A program made the translations under genes and the position numbers. The notes below the pieces were generated by a model. The model was not told the origin of the DNA, made no database searches, and was given only the letters and a program-made list of their open reading frames with translations. From CAZJYI01 sp964550025 (lineage in GTDB: Bacteria; Verrucomicrobiota; Kiritimatiellia; UBA8416; CAYOBW01), in the NCBI GenBank assembly GCA_964550025.1, contig CAZJYI010000114.1:1-39055 (forward strand): a DNA stretch of 39,055 nucleotides, written 5' to 3'. Below are positions 16,387-27,300 of this stretch, one piece after another. Positions within the stretch are counted from its first letter, which is position 1, and every line of letters starts with the position of its first letter.

Positions 16387-19374
16387 ATGACCAAGCTGGT
16401 TGGATTGACGGTCGCCCTGGCCGCTTTGAGTGTGGCGGGGACGGTTTGCGCTGCCACATACACGAATTCCGCAAGCGGTCCGTGGGTGGCTGCCACGAAC
16501 TGGGTGCCGGCGGGCGGCCCGCCGGGGGCCGCGGACATCGCCCGGCTCGGTGACGGCCCATACAACGGCCTGACCGTCACAATCGGGCCCGGGGAGACCG
16601 CCGAGTACCAGACGTTGCGCCTGGGCGCAGCGAACGGCAGGTCCGGCGCGATCGACATGACGGGCGGCCAACTGAACGCGTACGGTATAGGCTACTTCGG
16701 CAACAACGGGCAGGGGACCGTGACCCAGAGCGGCGGCGCTTTCAACGGCGGCGGCTTCAACCAGTGGATCGGCGCCAATGCGAACGGTGTCGGAGACTAC
16801 CAGGTCACCGGTGGGAGCTTCACCAACATGGACCTCCTCCATGTCGGGCGTTCCGGGAACGGCACGCTGACGCTGTCTGCGCCGGGCGTGGTGCAGGGGA
16901 AGCCGAATGCCAACGTCTTCATCGGGCGCTACGCGGGCAGCACGGGGCTGATCGACGTCACGGCCGGCTCATGGGACAACAACGGCAGGGATTTCCAGGT
17001 TGGGCGAGAGGGCCGCGGAACGCTGCGGTTGGCAGGCGGCACGCTCTCCAACGTCCTCACTTTGAGCGCAGGGTACACCAACGGCGGCGTTGGTACGATC
17101 GAGCTGGAAGCGGGCGGCAGGTTCTCCGCCCCCACGAATGCCACGCGCATCGGGTATTGGAACGGCGGTGTCGGGCAGCTCGTGCAGACCGGCGGCGATT
17201 TCGACGGGGGCGGCAGGGAGATCCAGATCGCCGCCGAGCCCGGGTCGTCCGGCACGTACCGGTTGAGCGCGGGCAGCCTGACCAACTTCCAGGCCCTGTT
17301 TGTCGGCAGACGCGGCGCCGGGACGTTCGAGCTGAGCGGCACGGGACTCATCAAGGGAAACCAGCCCTACGGCTTTCACGTCGGGCGTTTCAACGGCGCG
17401 ACCGGATTGATGACCCAGACGGGCGGAACGCTTGACAACAACGCGAAAGCCGTGACCGTCGCCAACGAGGCGGGCACGATGGGCACGTACCGGATGAGTG
17501 GCGGCAGCCTGACCAACTACAACGAGCTCAACGTCGGCTACAACGGCTACGGCATGTTCGAGCTGGGCGGGATCGGCGTCGTCGGGCCGACGACGCAGTA
17601 CGCGACCCAGATCGGCCGCAACGCGGGAGCGACCGGCGTGGTGACACAGACCGGCGGCATCCTCGACGGCGGTCTGAAGGCCGTCAACCTGGGCTACAAC
17701 GCCGGGTCGGACGGCAGCTACAACCTGAACGGCGGTGTGTTGCGGAACTTCCTCAGTCTCAGCGTCGGCCGCAACGGAAAGGGTGCGTTCGGGCTTGGCG
17801 CGGGCGGCATGGCGGGACCGGCGGGCGATCCGACCTACGTTGGCAACCAGGTCACGGCCACGGGCGTCGTCACGCAGACGGGCGGCACGTTCGACGGCGG
17901 AAACAAGAGCCTTTACGTGGGTAACAAGGGCAGGGGAACCTGGAACATCAGCGGCGGAGTGGTGACCAACGTCTGGGACCTCATGGTCGGGCACCAGGCG
18001 GGCGCGAGCGGGACCGTGGCGCTGAGCGGCACCGGGAAAGTCTGCGACATGGCCAACCTGGTTCGCATCGGCAACAACGCCGGCGCGACGGGCCTGGTCG
18101 TGCAGACCGGCGGCACGTGGGACAACAACGGCAGGCGGCTGGACATCGGCTCCGTGACCAATGCGGCCGGCACGTACCGGATCAGCGGCGGGAGCCTCAC
18201 CAACCTGGGCGCGCTCGTGATGGGGGTGAACGGTGACGGCACGCTTGAACTGACCGGCGCCGGCACTATCGGACCGCTGGGTGGGAACGTGTTCGTCGGA
18301 CGCTATGTCGACTCGACGGGTCTCGTGACGCAAACGGGTGGTACGCTCGATCTCGGCACGAATGACCTGTTCATCGGCACGGTCACCAACACGGCGGGAA
18401 CATACCGGTATAGCGGAGGCACTATCGTCAATGTCGACGAGATCAACGTGGGACGCAACGGGAACGGAGTCTTTGAGCTGAGCGGCGCCGCCGTGGTTCC
18501 GCCCGCGGCCGTGCACGTACATGTCGGCCGCTATGCTGCCGGCACGGGACTGGTTACACAAACCGGCGGAACCTGGAACAACGGCCCGAAGGAGTTCCGC
18601 ATTGGCAACGCCGGCAAAGGTACTTGGGACCTGACCGGCGGGGCCGTGACCAACGACACCAACGTCTTCATTGCCTACGACGCGGCGGGAACGGGAACGA
18701 TCAGCATTGGCGGGACCGGGGCGCTGCAGGTGGGAGGGGAGGCGCTGGTAGTCGGCCGGGCCGGACGCGGGGCGCTCGCGCTGGATGCCGGCGGCACGGT
18801 CATTCTGGCCGAGGCGGCCGCCAACACGAAGATCGGCCACCTCAACGGTTCGACCGGCCTGGTAACCATGACGGGCGGCACGTGGGACAACGGAAACAAC
18901 GACCTGCACCTGGGCTACAACGCGGAGGCGAGCGGCACGCTCGAAATCAGCGGCGGAACCCTTACGAACGTCGCCAACCTCTACAATGGCTATTCCAACA
19001 GCTCCACGAACACGGTCAAGATCACGGGCAGCACCGCCACGGTGAGCGTGAAAAACTACCGGCAGAAACCGAGTTCGACGCTGTGCGTTGCTCCGGACTC
19101 GGGCGGGTTGACCGCCATCGCCTGCGCCAACAATCTCTGGTTGGACGGCGGATTGACCGTCGACTTCTCAAACCACGATCCGCAGACGACGACACTGCCG
19201 CTGATCAGTTACACCGGCTCCCTGAACGGCGGTGCCAGGGCCTTCACGTCGACCAACATCGTGACCGCCGGCTGGAGTGCGGAGGTGGAAATCGACACGG
19301 TCGGCAAGACCGTCAGCCTGGTCGACATCACGCCCCCGCCTGCCTCCCCGGGGACGGTATTGGTTGTGAGGTGA
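16387..19374 (+). CDS. Secreted beta-solenoid protein with 76-residue repeats
   Basis: 995 residues. The start has a strong ribosome site and a signal peptide (MTKLVGLTVALAAL.., cleavage near VCA|ATYTN). The N-terminal part (WVAATNWVPAGGPPGAADIA) resembles the head region of many exported repeat proteins of PVC bacteria. About ten repeats of 76 residues follow, each with three glycine-rich turns: TGLVTQTGGTWDN, then GTYRxSGGSLTN, then GxGTFELSGTG. This predicts a stacked beta-solenoid with about 25 residues per coil. The last part (about 890-995) is different and ends SPGTVLVVR. There is no C-terminal beta-barrel, so it is not a classical autotransporter, and no PEP-CTERM or sortase signal. 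It lies between two inverted copies of a dispersed hairpin element. Function unknown; a surface or matrix role is inference. Confidence 0.9.
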   Translation: MTKLVGLTVALAALSVAGTVCAATYTNSASGPWVAATNWVPAGGPPGAADIARLGDGPYNGLTVTIGPGETAEYQTLRLGAANGRSGAIDMTGGQLNAYGIGYFGNNGQGTVTQSGGAFNGGGFNQWIGANANGVGDYQVTGGSFTNMDLLHVGRSGNGTLTLSAPGVVQGKPNANVFIGRYAGSTGLIDVTAGSWDNNGRDFQVGREGRGTLRLAGGTLSNVLTLSAGYTNGGVGTIELEAGGRFSAPTNATRIGYWNGGVGQLVQTGGDFDGGGREIQIAAEPGSSGTYRLSAGSLTNFQALFVGRRGAGTFELSGTGLIKGNQPYGFHVGRFNGATGLMTQTGGTLDNNAKAVTVANEAGTMGTYRMSGGSLTNYNELNVGYNGYGMFELGGIGVVGPTTQYATQIGRNAGATGVVTQTGGILDGGLKAVNLGYNAGSDGSYNLNGGVLRNFLSLSVGRNGKGAFGLGAGGMAGPAGDPTYVGNQVTATGVVTQTGGTFDGGNKSLYVGNKGRGTWNISGGVVTNVWDLMVGHQAGASGTVALSGTGKVCDMANLVRIGNNAGATGLVVQTGGTWDNNGRRLDIGSVTNAAGTYRISGGSLTNLGALVMGVNGDGTLELTGAGTIGPLGGNVFVGRYVDSTGLVTQTGGTLDLGTNDLFIGTVTNTAGTYRYSGGTIVNVDEINVGRNGNGVFELSGAAVVPPAAVHVHVGRYAAGTGLVTQTGGTWNNGPKEFRIGNAGKGTWDLTGGAVTNDTNVFIAYDAAGTGTISIGGTGALQVGGEALVVGRAGRGALALDAGGTVILAEAAANTKIGHLNGSTGLVTMTGGTWDNGNNDLHLGYNAEASGTLEISGGTLTNVANLYNGYSNSSTNTVKITGSTATVSVKNYRQKPSSTLCVAPDSGGLTAIACANNLWLDGGLTVDFSNHDPQTTTLPLISYTGSLNGGARAFTSTNIVTAGWSAEVEIDTVGKTVSLVDITPPPASPGTVLVVR
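16600..19050 (+). repeat. Tandem 76-residue (228-bp) coding repeats
   Basis: About ten units, most beginning TG(L/V)(V/M)TQTGG and keeping a spacing of 70-80 residues. One late unit (about 18550-18860) is longer because an extra GxGxLALDAGGT coil is inserted. The first unit is divergent. The repeats differ enough at DNA level to look old. Confidence 0.8.
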
Positions 19375-19437
19375 GACGGCTCGGGGACCTGGCAGGTGCG
19401 TGGCTACGATGCCGGAGGAGGGGAGCGAGAAACCGCA

Positions 19438-19515
19438 GAATGTTGAATACTGAATGATGAATGATGAAGTGCGAGGCGGGTCACTTCGACATTGAGCATT
19501 CAGTATTCAACATTC
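19438..19515. repeat. Dispersed long-hairpin element, copy B
   Basis: Left arm 19438-19471 (begins gaatgttgaatactgaatg) pairs with right arm 19482-19515 (ends cagtattcaacattc) around a 10-base loop; 28 or so of 34 positions pair. It matches the reverse complement of copy A including flanking aaaccgcag and ccccgaaaacgc. It lies between convergent genes, 63 bases after the solenoid stop and 111 bases from the esterase stop, so it could end transcription from both sides. Confidence 0.85.
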
Positions 19516-19626
19516 GGTATTTCTCATCCCCGAAAACGCGAACCCTCTCAAACCCAGCATCAGGGCGGGCCATGAGCATCGAGATCGGCCGGTTCTTCAC
19601 CTTGGCCGGCCCTCTCCCGTGGCTGC

Positions 19627-21081
19627 TTACCACGCGTCGCTTCTGAACGGGATGGCGGGCAGACCTTCCGCGTTGCCCAGGTTTCCCACGGCGGTTTCGT
19701 GCCAGGCGAAACGGACGGCCACGGGCTTTTCGACGTCCGGGCTGCTTGCCTTGACCGTGTTGCCGGCGATCTCCGCCTTTGCGGGCACGAATGCCTTGTC
19801 CGCCCCCGCGATCGCGAAGTGGGTCAGCTCTTTTCCGTCCAGACTCTTGAGCCCGCCACCGACATGGTCGAAGGAGACTACGGCCTCGTTGCCCGTGACC
19901 TTCATCGATTGGAACCGCGGTCCCGAACACACGGTGTCTTTGCGCCCGTAGTTCCTGGCCAGCGCCCACAGCGCCAGGCGGCGCCCGACGTCCCGCTTGT
20001 TACCGGGGTGAATGTCGTTCACGTTCCCGGTGATGTCCGTCACAACAACCATGCCGCAGTTGTCAATCGCATCGAGGCAGGCCGTCTGGGCATCCCAGAA
20101 CCGCGGCAGCGATTCCGTCGTCAGCTTCGGGTTCCGCTTGAGGAACGCTTTCTTGTAGGTGAACGGCGCGATCTGGACGAAGTAGAAGGACAGGTCATCC
20201 TGGCCGAACACCTTGCGCCACCCCTCGACCATTGCCTTCGTCTTATCGGTGTAGATGTCCGTGTCTCCCTTGAGGCAGTTGGATTCGCCCTGGTACCAGA
20301 CGGCCCCACGCATTGTCAGTGGAAGCAGGGGATGGATCATCCCGTTGTAGATGGCGGAAGGCGTCTTGTTGTTGATCTTGGACTGCTTGCTCAGCGCCGC
20401 GACTGTTTCCACATACTTCTCGAGTGAAGCGACCTCTCTGAATCCCTCGATCGGGGTCCAGGGCTCCATCTCGGTACCGCCCCACGCAGACTGCACCAGG
20501 CCCACCGGCACGTCCAGTTCCTTGTGCAGGTTCCTGCCGAAATGGTACCCGACGGCCGAAAACCCTTTCACGGTTGCGGGCGAACAGGCGGACCACTTCG
20601 CGGGTACGTCGTCGGCCGGAACGGGCAGACAGCGCGTCCGTATCTGGAAAAGCCGGATCATCGGGTAATCGGCCTTTGGGATCTCCCCCTTGCCCTTTTC
20701 GCTGCGGGTCATTGCCCATTGCATGTTGGACTGCCCGCTGCAAAGCCACACCTCGCCGACGAGGATGTTCTTGACGATCAGCTCGTTGTCGGCGCCCGAG
20801 ACTTTCATGTCCCGCGGAGTGCCGCTTGCCTTCTGCTCCTTCAACCGGACCAGCCATTTCCCGTCCTTGTCCGCCTTGGCGGAGGCCTTTGCCGCGCCAA
20901 ACGAAACGTTCACCGTTTCGCCCGGATCGGCCCAACCCCAGATGCTGACGGCCTTCCCCTGCTGGATGACCATGTTGTCCCCGATCACCTGCGGGAGCTT
21001 CACCTCCGCGAAAGCAAACGCGGCAACCAGGCAAAATACGCTCGAAATCCAGACCATGGACCGTCTACCCGATACCTTCAT
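19627..21081 (-). CDS. Secreted sialate O-acetylesterase-like protein
   Basis: 484 residues with a signal peptide (MVWISSVFCLVAAFAFA). After a short N-terminal beta domain (about 27-105) comes an SGNH-type esterase domain. LCSGQSNMQW holds the nucleophile Ser118. WYQGESN at 262-268 is the second family block. DIHPGNK puts Asp356 and His358 in the expected triad position. Family members remove O-acetyl groups from sialic acids or other acetylated sugars. In environmental PVC bacteria the true substrate is often a plant or algal polysaccharide, which cannot be told here. On the minus strand, agaggag precedes the ATG at 21081. It converges with the solenoid gene across hairpin copy B and diverges from the beta-helix giant. 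Length is usual for the family. Confidence 0.93.
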   Translation of the reverse strand: MKVSGRRSMVWISSVFCLVAAFAFAEVKLPQVIGDNMVIQQGKAVSIWGWADPGETVNVSFGAAKASAKADKDGKWLVRLKEQKASGTPRDMKVSGADNELIVKNILVGEVWLCSGQSNMQWAMTRSEKGKGEIPKADYPMIRLFQIRTRCLPVPADDVPAKWSACSPATVKGFSAVGYHFGRNLHKELDVPVGLVQSAWGGTEMEPWTPIEGFREVASLEKYVETVAALSKQSKINNKTPSAIYNGMIHPLLPLTMRGAVWYQGESNCLKGDTDIYTDKTKAMVEGWRKVFGQDDLSFYFVQIAPFTYKKAFLKRNPKLTTESLPRFWDAQTACLDAIDNCGMVVVTDITGNVNDIHPGNKRDVGRRLALWALARNYGRKDTVCSGPRFQSMKVTGNEAVVSFDHVGGGLKSLDGKELTHFAIAGADKAFVPAKAEIAGNTVKASSPDVEKPVAVRFAWHETAVGNLGNAEGLPAIPFRSDAW

Positions 21082-21147
21082 CTCCGTTCTCCTCTTCTTC
21101 TCTTGCGGAGTCTTCGTTCTTCCATGACGCTCGTGTGGCCGCCGCGC

Positions 21148-21300
21148 CTACGGATTGCCCGCTTTGGCCGTGTAGAGTACAGCCTCGCCGGCCGCATGGC
21201 CATCGTAGATTGTCTCATCTCCAATCTCCGTCCCATATTGCACTTTCAAACTCACCGTCCCTGGTGTATAGGTGGCGTGGGCCTCTTCCTCAGTCACCGC
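21148..21300 (-). pseudogene. Possible 3' remnant of a gene upstream of the esterase
   Basis: On the minus strand this 50-codon stretch reads as protein-like sequence (VSLKVQYGTEIGDETIYDGH, then AAGEAVLYTAKAGNP, then TAG at 21148). Codon choice is mixed (aaa, caa, tat, ggg), unlike the many shadow frames in this window. No start of its own is visible: the frame runs on as antisense into the beta-helix gene. It may be the tail of a gene once co-directional with the esterase. I do not recognise the family, and chance cannot be excluded. Confidence 0.3.
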
Positions 21301-21306
21301 ATACGT

Positions 21307-21311
21307 AGGAG
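21307..21311 (+). promoter_or_regulatory. Ribosome binding site fixing the beta-helix giant's start
   Basis: aggag, 7 bases before the ATG at 21319. The frame is open back to 20524 across the esterase gene, so this site and the signal peptide set the start. The 237-bp divergent gap 21082-21318 must hold promoters for both flanking genes; none is clear by eye. Confidence 0.75.
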
Positions 21312-21318
21312 AACAACA

Positions 21319-24300
21319 ATGAAACGGCATGCTCGTTTTCCTGTGATTCCCATCTTTATCTCCCTTCTGGCGTTGTGTACCGGCGTCCATTCCACCGACT
21401 ACTTTGTGAACGACGCCAACACCGCCGGCGACATCTGGTGCAGCGCTGCCGGTGACGCGGGCAACAATGGGTTGTCGGTCACGTCGCCGGTGGATACGGT
21501 GCAGGCCGTCATCGACGGCTACGTGCTCACGGGGGGCGACACGATCTACGTGGACACGGGGGACTACCCGTTGTCCGCGGAAATCACCATCACAGCGGCG
21601 GACTCCGGCACGGCCACCAACGCGATGGTCACGATCGTCGGCAACACCAACAACACCGTCATCGACCGGAACAACCGCAGCGGAAGCGCCCGCGCATTCC
21701 GCCTGGATAACGCGGACTTCATCAGGATCGAGAACCTGCGCTGCACCGACGCGGGGCAGGGGATACGCGTGGAGCACGGCGAGAACGTCGAGATCCGGAA
21801 CTGCGAGCTGGACCACTGCAACTACGGCATCGTGCTTTCCTCCGGGGTCGATCATTCCGTCGACGGTTGTGAGATCCACCATCTCTCGGTTCGCGGGATC
21901 ACGGCTTCGTCCACCGACGGTGTTCGCGTTGAAGACAACGAGCTCCACCACGTCACCGGCTCCGGCAACCCGGCGCTGGAGCTGTTTGCCTGTCCGTCCG
22001 CCGTTCTCGCCCGGAACGTCCTGCGCAACAGCGCGGGGGATGGGATCTACCTGTCGTCCTGTTCGTCGGCTGTTGTTTCGGACAATCGGATCCACGACCA
22101 CAGCGGCGACCCGGCCTTGTACTTGTACGGGTGCGATTCTGCGGAGGTGAGCGGGAACGTGCTGCGGAACAGCAAGAGCGGACTCAAGGCCGTCAACTGT
22201 CCGGACCTGGCGCTTTCGGAAAACCGGCTGTACTCGAACTACGGTAAGGGGGCGGAGGTCAGCGCCGGCACCTGCTCGATCGTCAACAACCTGGTTTACG
22301 ACAATGCCGACCAGGGGCTCTACGCAGAGAACATCGGCGGCAGCGAGATCCGCAACAACACGTTCTACCTCAACGGTGCCGCGAACCTCGAGCTGGCGGG
22401 GCACTACCAGTACGCGGACGTCCGCAACAACATCCTCTACTCGTCGGGAGCCGCCCAGCAATGCCTGGCCGTCGAGCACATCGAGACGACCTGGCACTCG
22501 GACTACAACACCTTCTTCGCGACGAACCACGCCTACACCTGGTACTGGCGGGGCACGCGCTACCTGCTGGCGTCGTGGCAGCACTATACTGACAAGGACC
22601 GGCACTCAATGGACGTGGACCCGATGTTCGTCGACCCGGACGGCGCGGACGACATCCTGGGCGGCGAAAACGGTGACGACGACAACTTCCACCTGCAGTC
22701 GACCGTCGGCTACTACCTCGATGGGCATTGGTACGTCACCGGCGACGCCAGCCTCTGCATCGACGCGGGAGACCCCGACACCGATGTGACGGCGGAGCCG
22801 GACCCGAACGGGGGGCGTGTCAATATGGGGCGGTACGGGGCGACAGACGAGGCGTCGAAGTCCCCCGCCGCCCGCTCGCTCGAGCTGCTCTACCCCGACG
22901 GGGGGGAGATCGGCTTTCGCCGCTACCGCGTGCGTTGGGCCACCATCGGGCCGTGGGAGAGCAACGACACCGTCAGGATCCAGTACTCGGCCAACGCGGG
23001 CGGCGACTGGACCGACTGCGCCGACGCCAACCCGCTCGACTACGACAACAGTCTCTATGGTTGGGACATCAGCGGGCTGACGCCGGGGACGCAGTACCTG
23101 GTGCGCGTCGTGTACATTTCCGACCCGGGTGTGGCGAGCACCAGTGCCGCGCCGTTCGAGATCAGGGACCCGTCGCCGAAGAACCTCTACGTGAACGACG
23201 GCGCCATCGCCGGCGATACCTGGTGTTCCGCGACCGGCGCCATGTCCAACACCGGTTTGTCCCCGGCTTCGCCGCAGGAGTCGTTGCAGCTCCTCCTGGA
23301 ACTGTACCAGGAGCTGGGTGGCGGTGATGAGATCCGCATCGATACGGGCAGCCACGACAACGGCCGCATGATCTACCTGACGGATTCGAACAGCGGCAAC
23401 ACCTCGTCCAACCTGGTAGTGCGCGGCAGCACGGCCGGGGAGGCTATCCTCGGCGAGTCGTCGGACTACGATGTCTTCTACCTGAGGCGCATCGACCACC
23501 TGCGGATCGAGAACCTGGACATTGTCGACGGCGGATACGGTATCCTTGCGGAAGGGACGGAAGCGGACTCCTGCGACGGGTTGGAGATCGTAGACTGCAC
23601 GCTCTATGACCTCGACCGTTACGGTATTCACGTCTCGCATGTCACGAACGCGTTGATTGCGAGTAACGAGTGCTACGACGTGGATCTTGGTGCCTTCTAC
23701 GCGCAGGGCCACGGCACCATTCGGGAAAACACCGGCAGGGACAGCGGGATATCCGGCATCTCCGTTTCGGGCGCGTTCCTGGTGGAAGACAACAGGGTAC
23801 ACGACAACACCGGCGGCGGCATCCTGGGCGGGGACGGCCCCGTGAGCGTCGTCGGCAACACGTCCTGCAGCAACGGTTTCGGGATCAGCATCAACGGTTC
23901 CCCCTGCTCGGCCGTCGGCAACACCGTGTTCGACAATGACGGCGTCGGGCTTTACCTCCACGAAAGCGCGGACGCGTCCCGCAATGTCATTCACGGCAAC
24001 GGCAGCTACGGCGTGTACATGGCCGGGGCGGGTCTCCTGAACAACAACCTCATCTACAGCAATGCGGATTTCAACGTCTCCTACCGGTATGACGGGGGCG
24101 GGATTGTCAACAACACGATCGTCGGGGGCGACGGGCTGTGGATCGGGTCGGACCCGAACTCGGTGAGCAACCTGAACAACATCTACCAGTGCTCGGGCAG
24201 CGGCAAGACGGCGGTATACGTCAGCGACCCCCCGTACAGGCCGGAAGAGCTGCTGAGCGACTACAACAACTTCCACGTCGCGGACGGGGCCGTGGTCGGC

Positions 24301-27300
24301 TATTGGTACGGGCCACGAACCACACTCGACGCATGGCAGGCCGTGACGATTCACGATGCGAACAGCCTGGATATAGACCCGCTGTTTGTCGCCCCGGTCG
24401 GGGGCGATTTTCACCTGCGGAGCATGGCGGGACACTACGCCGGAGTGCCGTTCACGGCACCGGCGGGCGGGGGCTTCGTGAACGACGCGGCCCTGAGCTT
24501 CTGCGTCGACGCGGGCGACCCGACGCACGGGTACGGCCAGGAATCCGCGAACAACGGCGGGCGCATCAACATCGGCGCTTTCGGCAACACGGCCGACGCG
24601 TCGCACTCGCCCGGCGAGCGGGTGACCATGGTGACCGATCCCAAGGGCGGCGCCACCTGGTTCGGCGTCTGCACCGTTACGTGGCTCACGCGTGGGCCCT
24701 GGTCGGGCGATACCGTCACGATTGAGTACTCGACCGACGGGGGCGCGAACTGGATCATTGTCACCAACGGCATTGACTACACGCTGGGTTCATACGACTG
24801 GGATACCGGCGGGGTCGCGCCCGGCAGTGGGTACCTGCTGCGGGTAGGCAGGGACGACGGCGTTGCAACGGACACCAACGATGCGCCTTTCGAGATCGTC
24901 GCTTCCGGACCGCGGACCTACTACGTGAACGATACGGGAACAGTGAACGACGTGTACTGCACCGCGGTGGGCGACGACGCCAACGACGGGCTGAGCCCAA
25001 ACACGCCCAAGGCCACCATCCAGGCCGTTCTCGACACGTACAACATTGAGGGCGGCGACACCGTGAGGATTGACACGGGCCTGTACCCGCTTTCCGCGAC
25101 GATCGTCATCACCACGAATGATGTCGGCGCACCGGGCAGCCCCGTCGCCTTCGTCGGCAGTACGCACGCCGATGGCAGCACTATCGACCGTGCGGCTTCG
25201 TGGGAGAACGTCTTCCTCATGGAAACCGATATTCACTACGTTCGCTTCGAACGCCTCCGCATCACGGGCGGCAAGAACGGCATCTATGCCTCCGGCGGCT
25301 GGCAGAACCCGTGCGTGGGGATCGAGGTTGTCGGGTGCACGATTTGCAGCAACGGACAGAGTGGCGTGTACTTCTCCACCTGCTCGAACGCCCTGATTTC
25401 CGGCAACACGATCTGGCGGAACTCAAGTCGCGGGGTGCATCTGCACAGCTCCCACGGTGACGTGTTGGATAACGTCTGCTTCAGCAACAACTCCGACGGG
25501 CTCTACCTGAGCAACGGCGACGGGCTCGCCGCCCGCAACACGAGCTACCGCAATGGCGGCACCGGTTTCGAAGTCTACCACGGCCGAAGGACGATCCGGG
25601 ACAACCGCTGCTACGGCAACTGGGGAGACGGCTTCAACCTGGTCGGAGAGGACTGCGAGGCCGTGGGAAACCACAGCTACCTCAATCGCGACGTGGGGAT
25701 GCGGATCAACGACCTCTTCCTCGTGCGCGAAAACGTCATCCACGCCAACGGCAGCAGCGGGATGTACGTGGCGCAGAGGTCGGATTCAACGATACGGAAC
25801 AACCTGCTGTACAACAACACGACCAACCGCACGTGGGACTACAATGTGAACGTGGAATCGACGAGCGTGACCTTCCGCAACAACACGCTCTACGGCGGCA
25901 ACGGTCTGGAGATCTATGATGTCTACGAGTTCACAAACATCAACAACATCATCTGGGCCACCGGCACGGGTTCGGTGGCGGTGAAGCTGGAGAAGCTGCC
26001 CGGCGAACACGACGTCTTCACCAGCGACTACAACAACCTGTACGCGACCGACGGCGCCGTCGTCGGCTACTGGAGCGGCATCCAGGGCACACTGGAGGAG
26101 TGGCGGTACGCGTCCGGAAGAGACGGGCAGAGCATCTCGACGGACCCGCTCTTTGTCGACGCGGACGGCGCTGACGATCTTCTCGGCGGGACGAGCTGGC
26201 GGGACGACCAGTTCCACCTCCAGAGCGCCGCGGGGAGTCACACGGGCCTGCCGTTCACGGCGCACTCGCAGGCGTCGTTCGCGGCGAATGCCGCTACCAG
26301 CCCCAGCGTGGATGCCGGCCGCCCGGCCTCGGGATACGCGCACGAGCTCACTCCCGACGGGGGCCGCATCAATATGGGAGCCTTTGGCAATACGGCCGAC
26401 GCCTCGTTGTCGCCGGAAGCGACGATCATCGACGTGTTCTACCCGGAGACCGGTGACGTGCTGCGGGGCGTGCGGCGGGTCGGATGGGTGACGCGCGGGC
26501 CGTGGGAGGCGGGCGACCTCGTGCAGCTGGCATGGTCAAGGGACGGCACGAACTACACGTTCCTTGCCGACGTGCCCTTCGAAGCCGGCTTCTTCGACTG
26601 GGACACTTCGGGCATGCTTCCGTTCCCGCACTATTCGCTTCGCGCGCGAAAAACCGACGAGCATGCCGTTGCAGACATCGTCGCGGACTTCCAGATTATC
26701 TACGTCATTCCCGACACGTTCTTCGTCAACGACACGAATACCGTCGGTGACGTTTACTGTACGGCGGCCGGCAGCATCTCCAACACCGGTCTGTCCGCAC
26801 TGTCGCCCAAAGAGAGCATCAAGCAGATCCTGATGGACTTCACCCTGATTCCCGGCGACGAGGTGCGCGTGGACACGGGGGTCTACCCGACCTACTCCAC
26901 GATAGACCTTGCGGATTCCGGTTCAGCCGCTCAGAGCATTCGGCTGGTCGGCGTCACCGGCGGTGCGGCGTCGCTCCTCGACGCCACCGGTCTCGAGGAG
27001 CCCGTTGTGCGGCTTCAGTTCTCGGACTTCTGGCAGGTCGAACACCTCCAGATCGCCAACGGCGAGGATGCGGGCATTGCCGTCGTGGGGGAACTGTACG
27101 TGGACTACTGCGATAGCATTACGATCGACTCCTGCCGTCTGTACGGCCTCGGTGGCGCGGGGGTTTTCGTAGACAACGGCACGAACACGGTCGTGCGGGA
27201 CAACACGTGTTACAGCAATTCCGTCGGTATCCAGTTCTACGATCACCGAACCAGGAATCACGGGGAGATTCGTGGCAACGCCTGCTGGGAAAACGGCAAC

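Noticed and set aside
16387..19374. Classical type V autotransporter
   Set aside because: No C-terminal beta-barrel region or terminal aromatic strand is present; the C-terminal part is short and ends VLVVR.
20524..21318. 795-base 5' extension of the beta-helix giant's frame
   Set aside because: It overlaps the esterase on the other strand, has no protein-like features, and is followed by a ribosome site and signal peptide at 21319.
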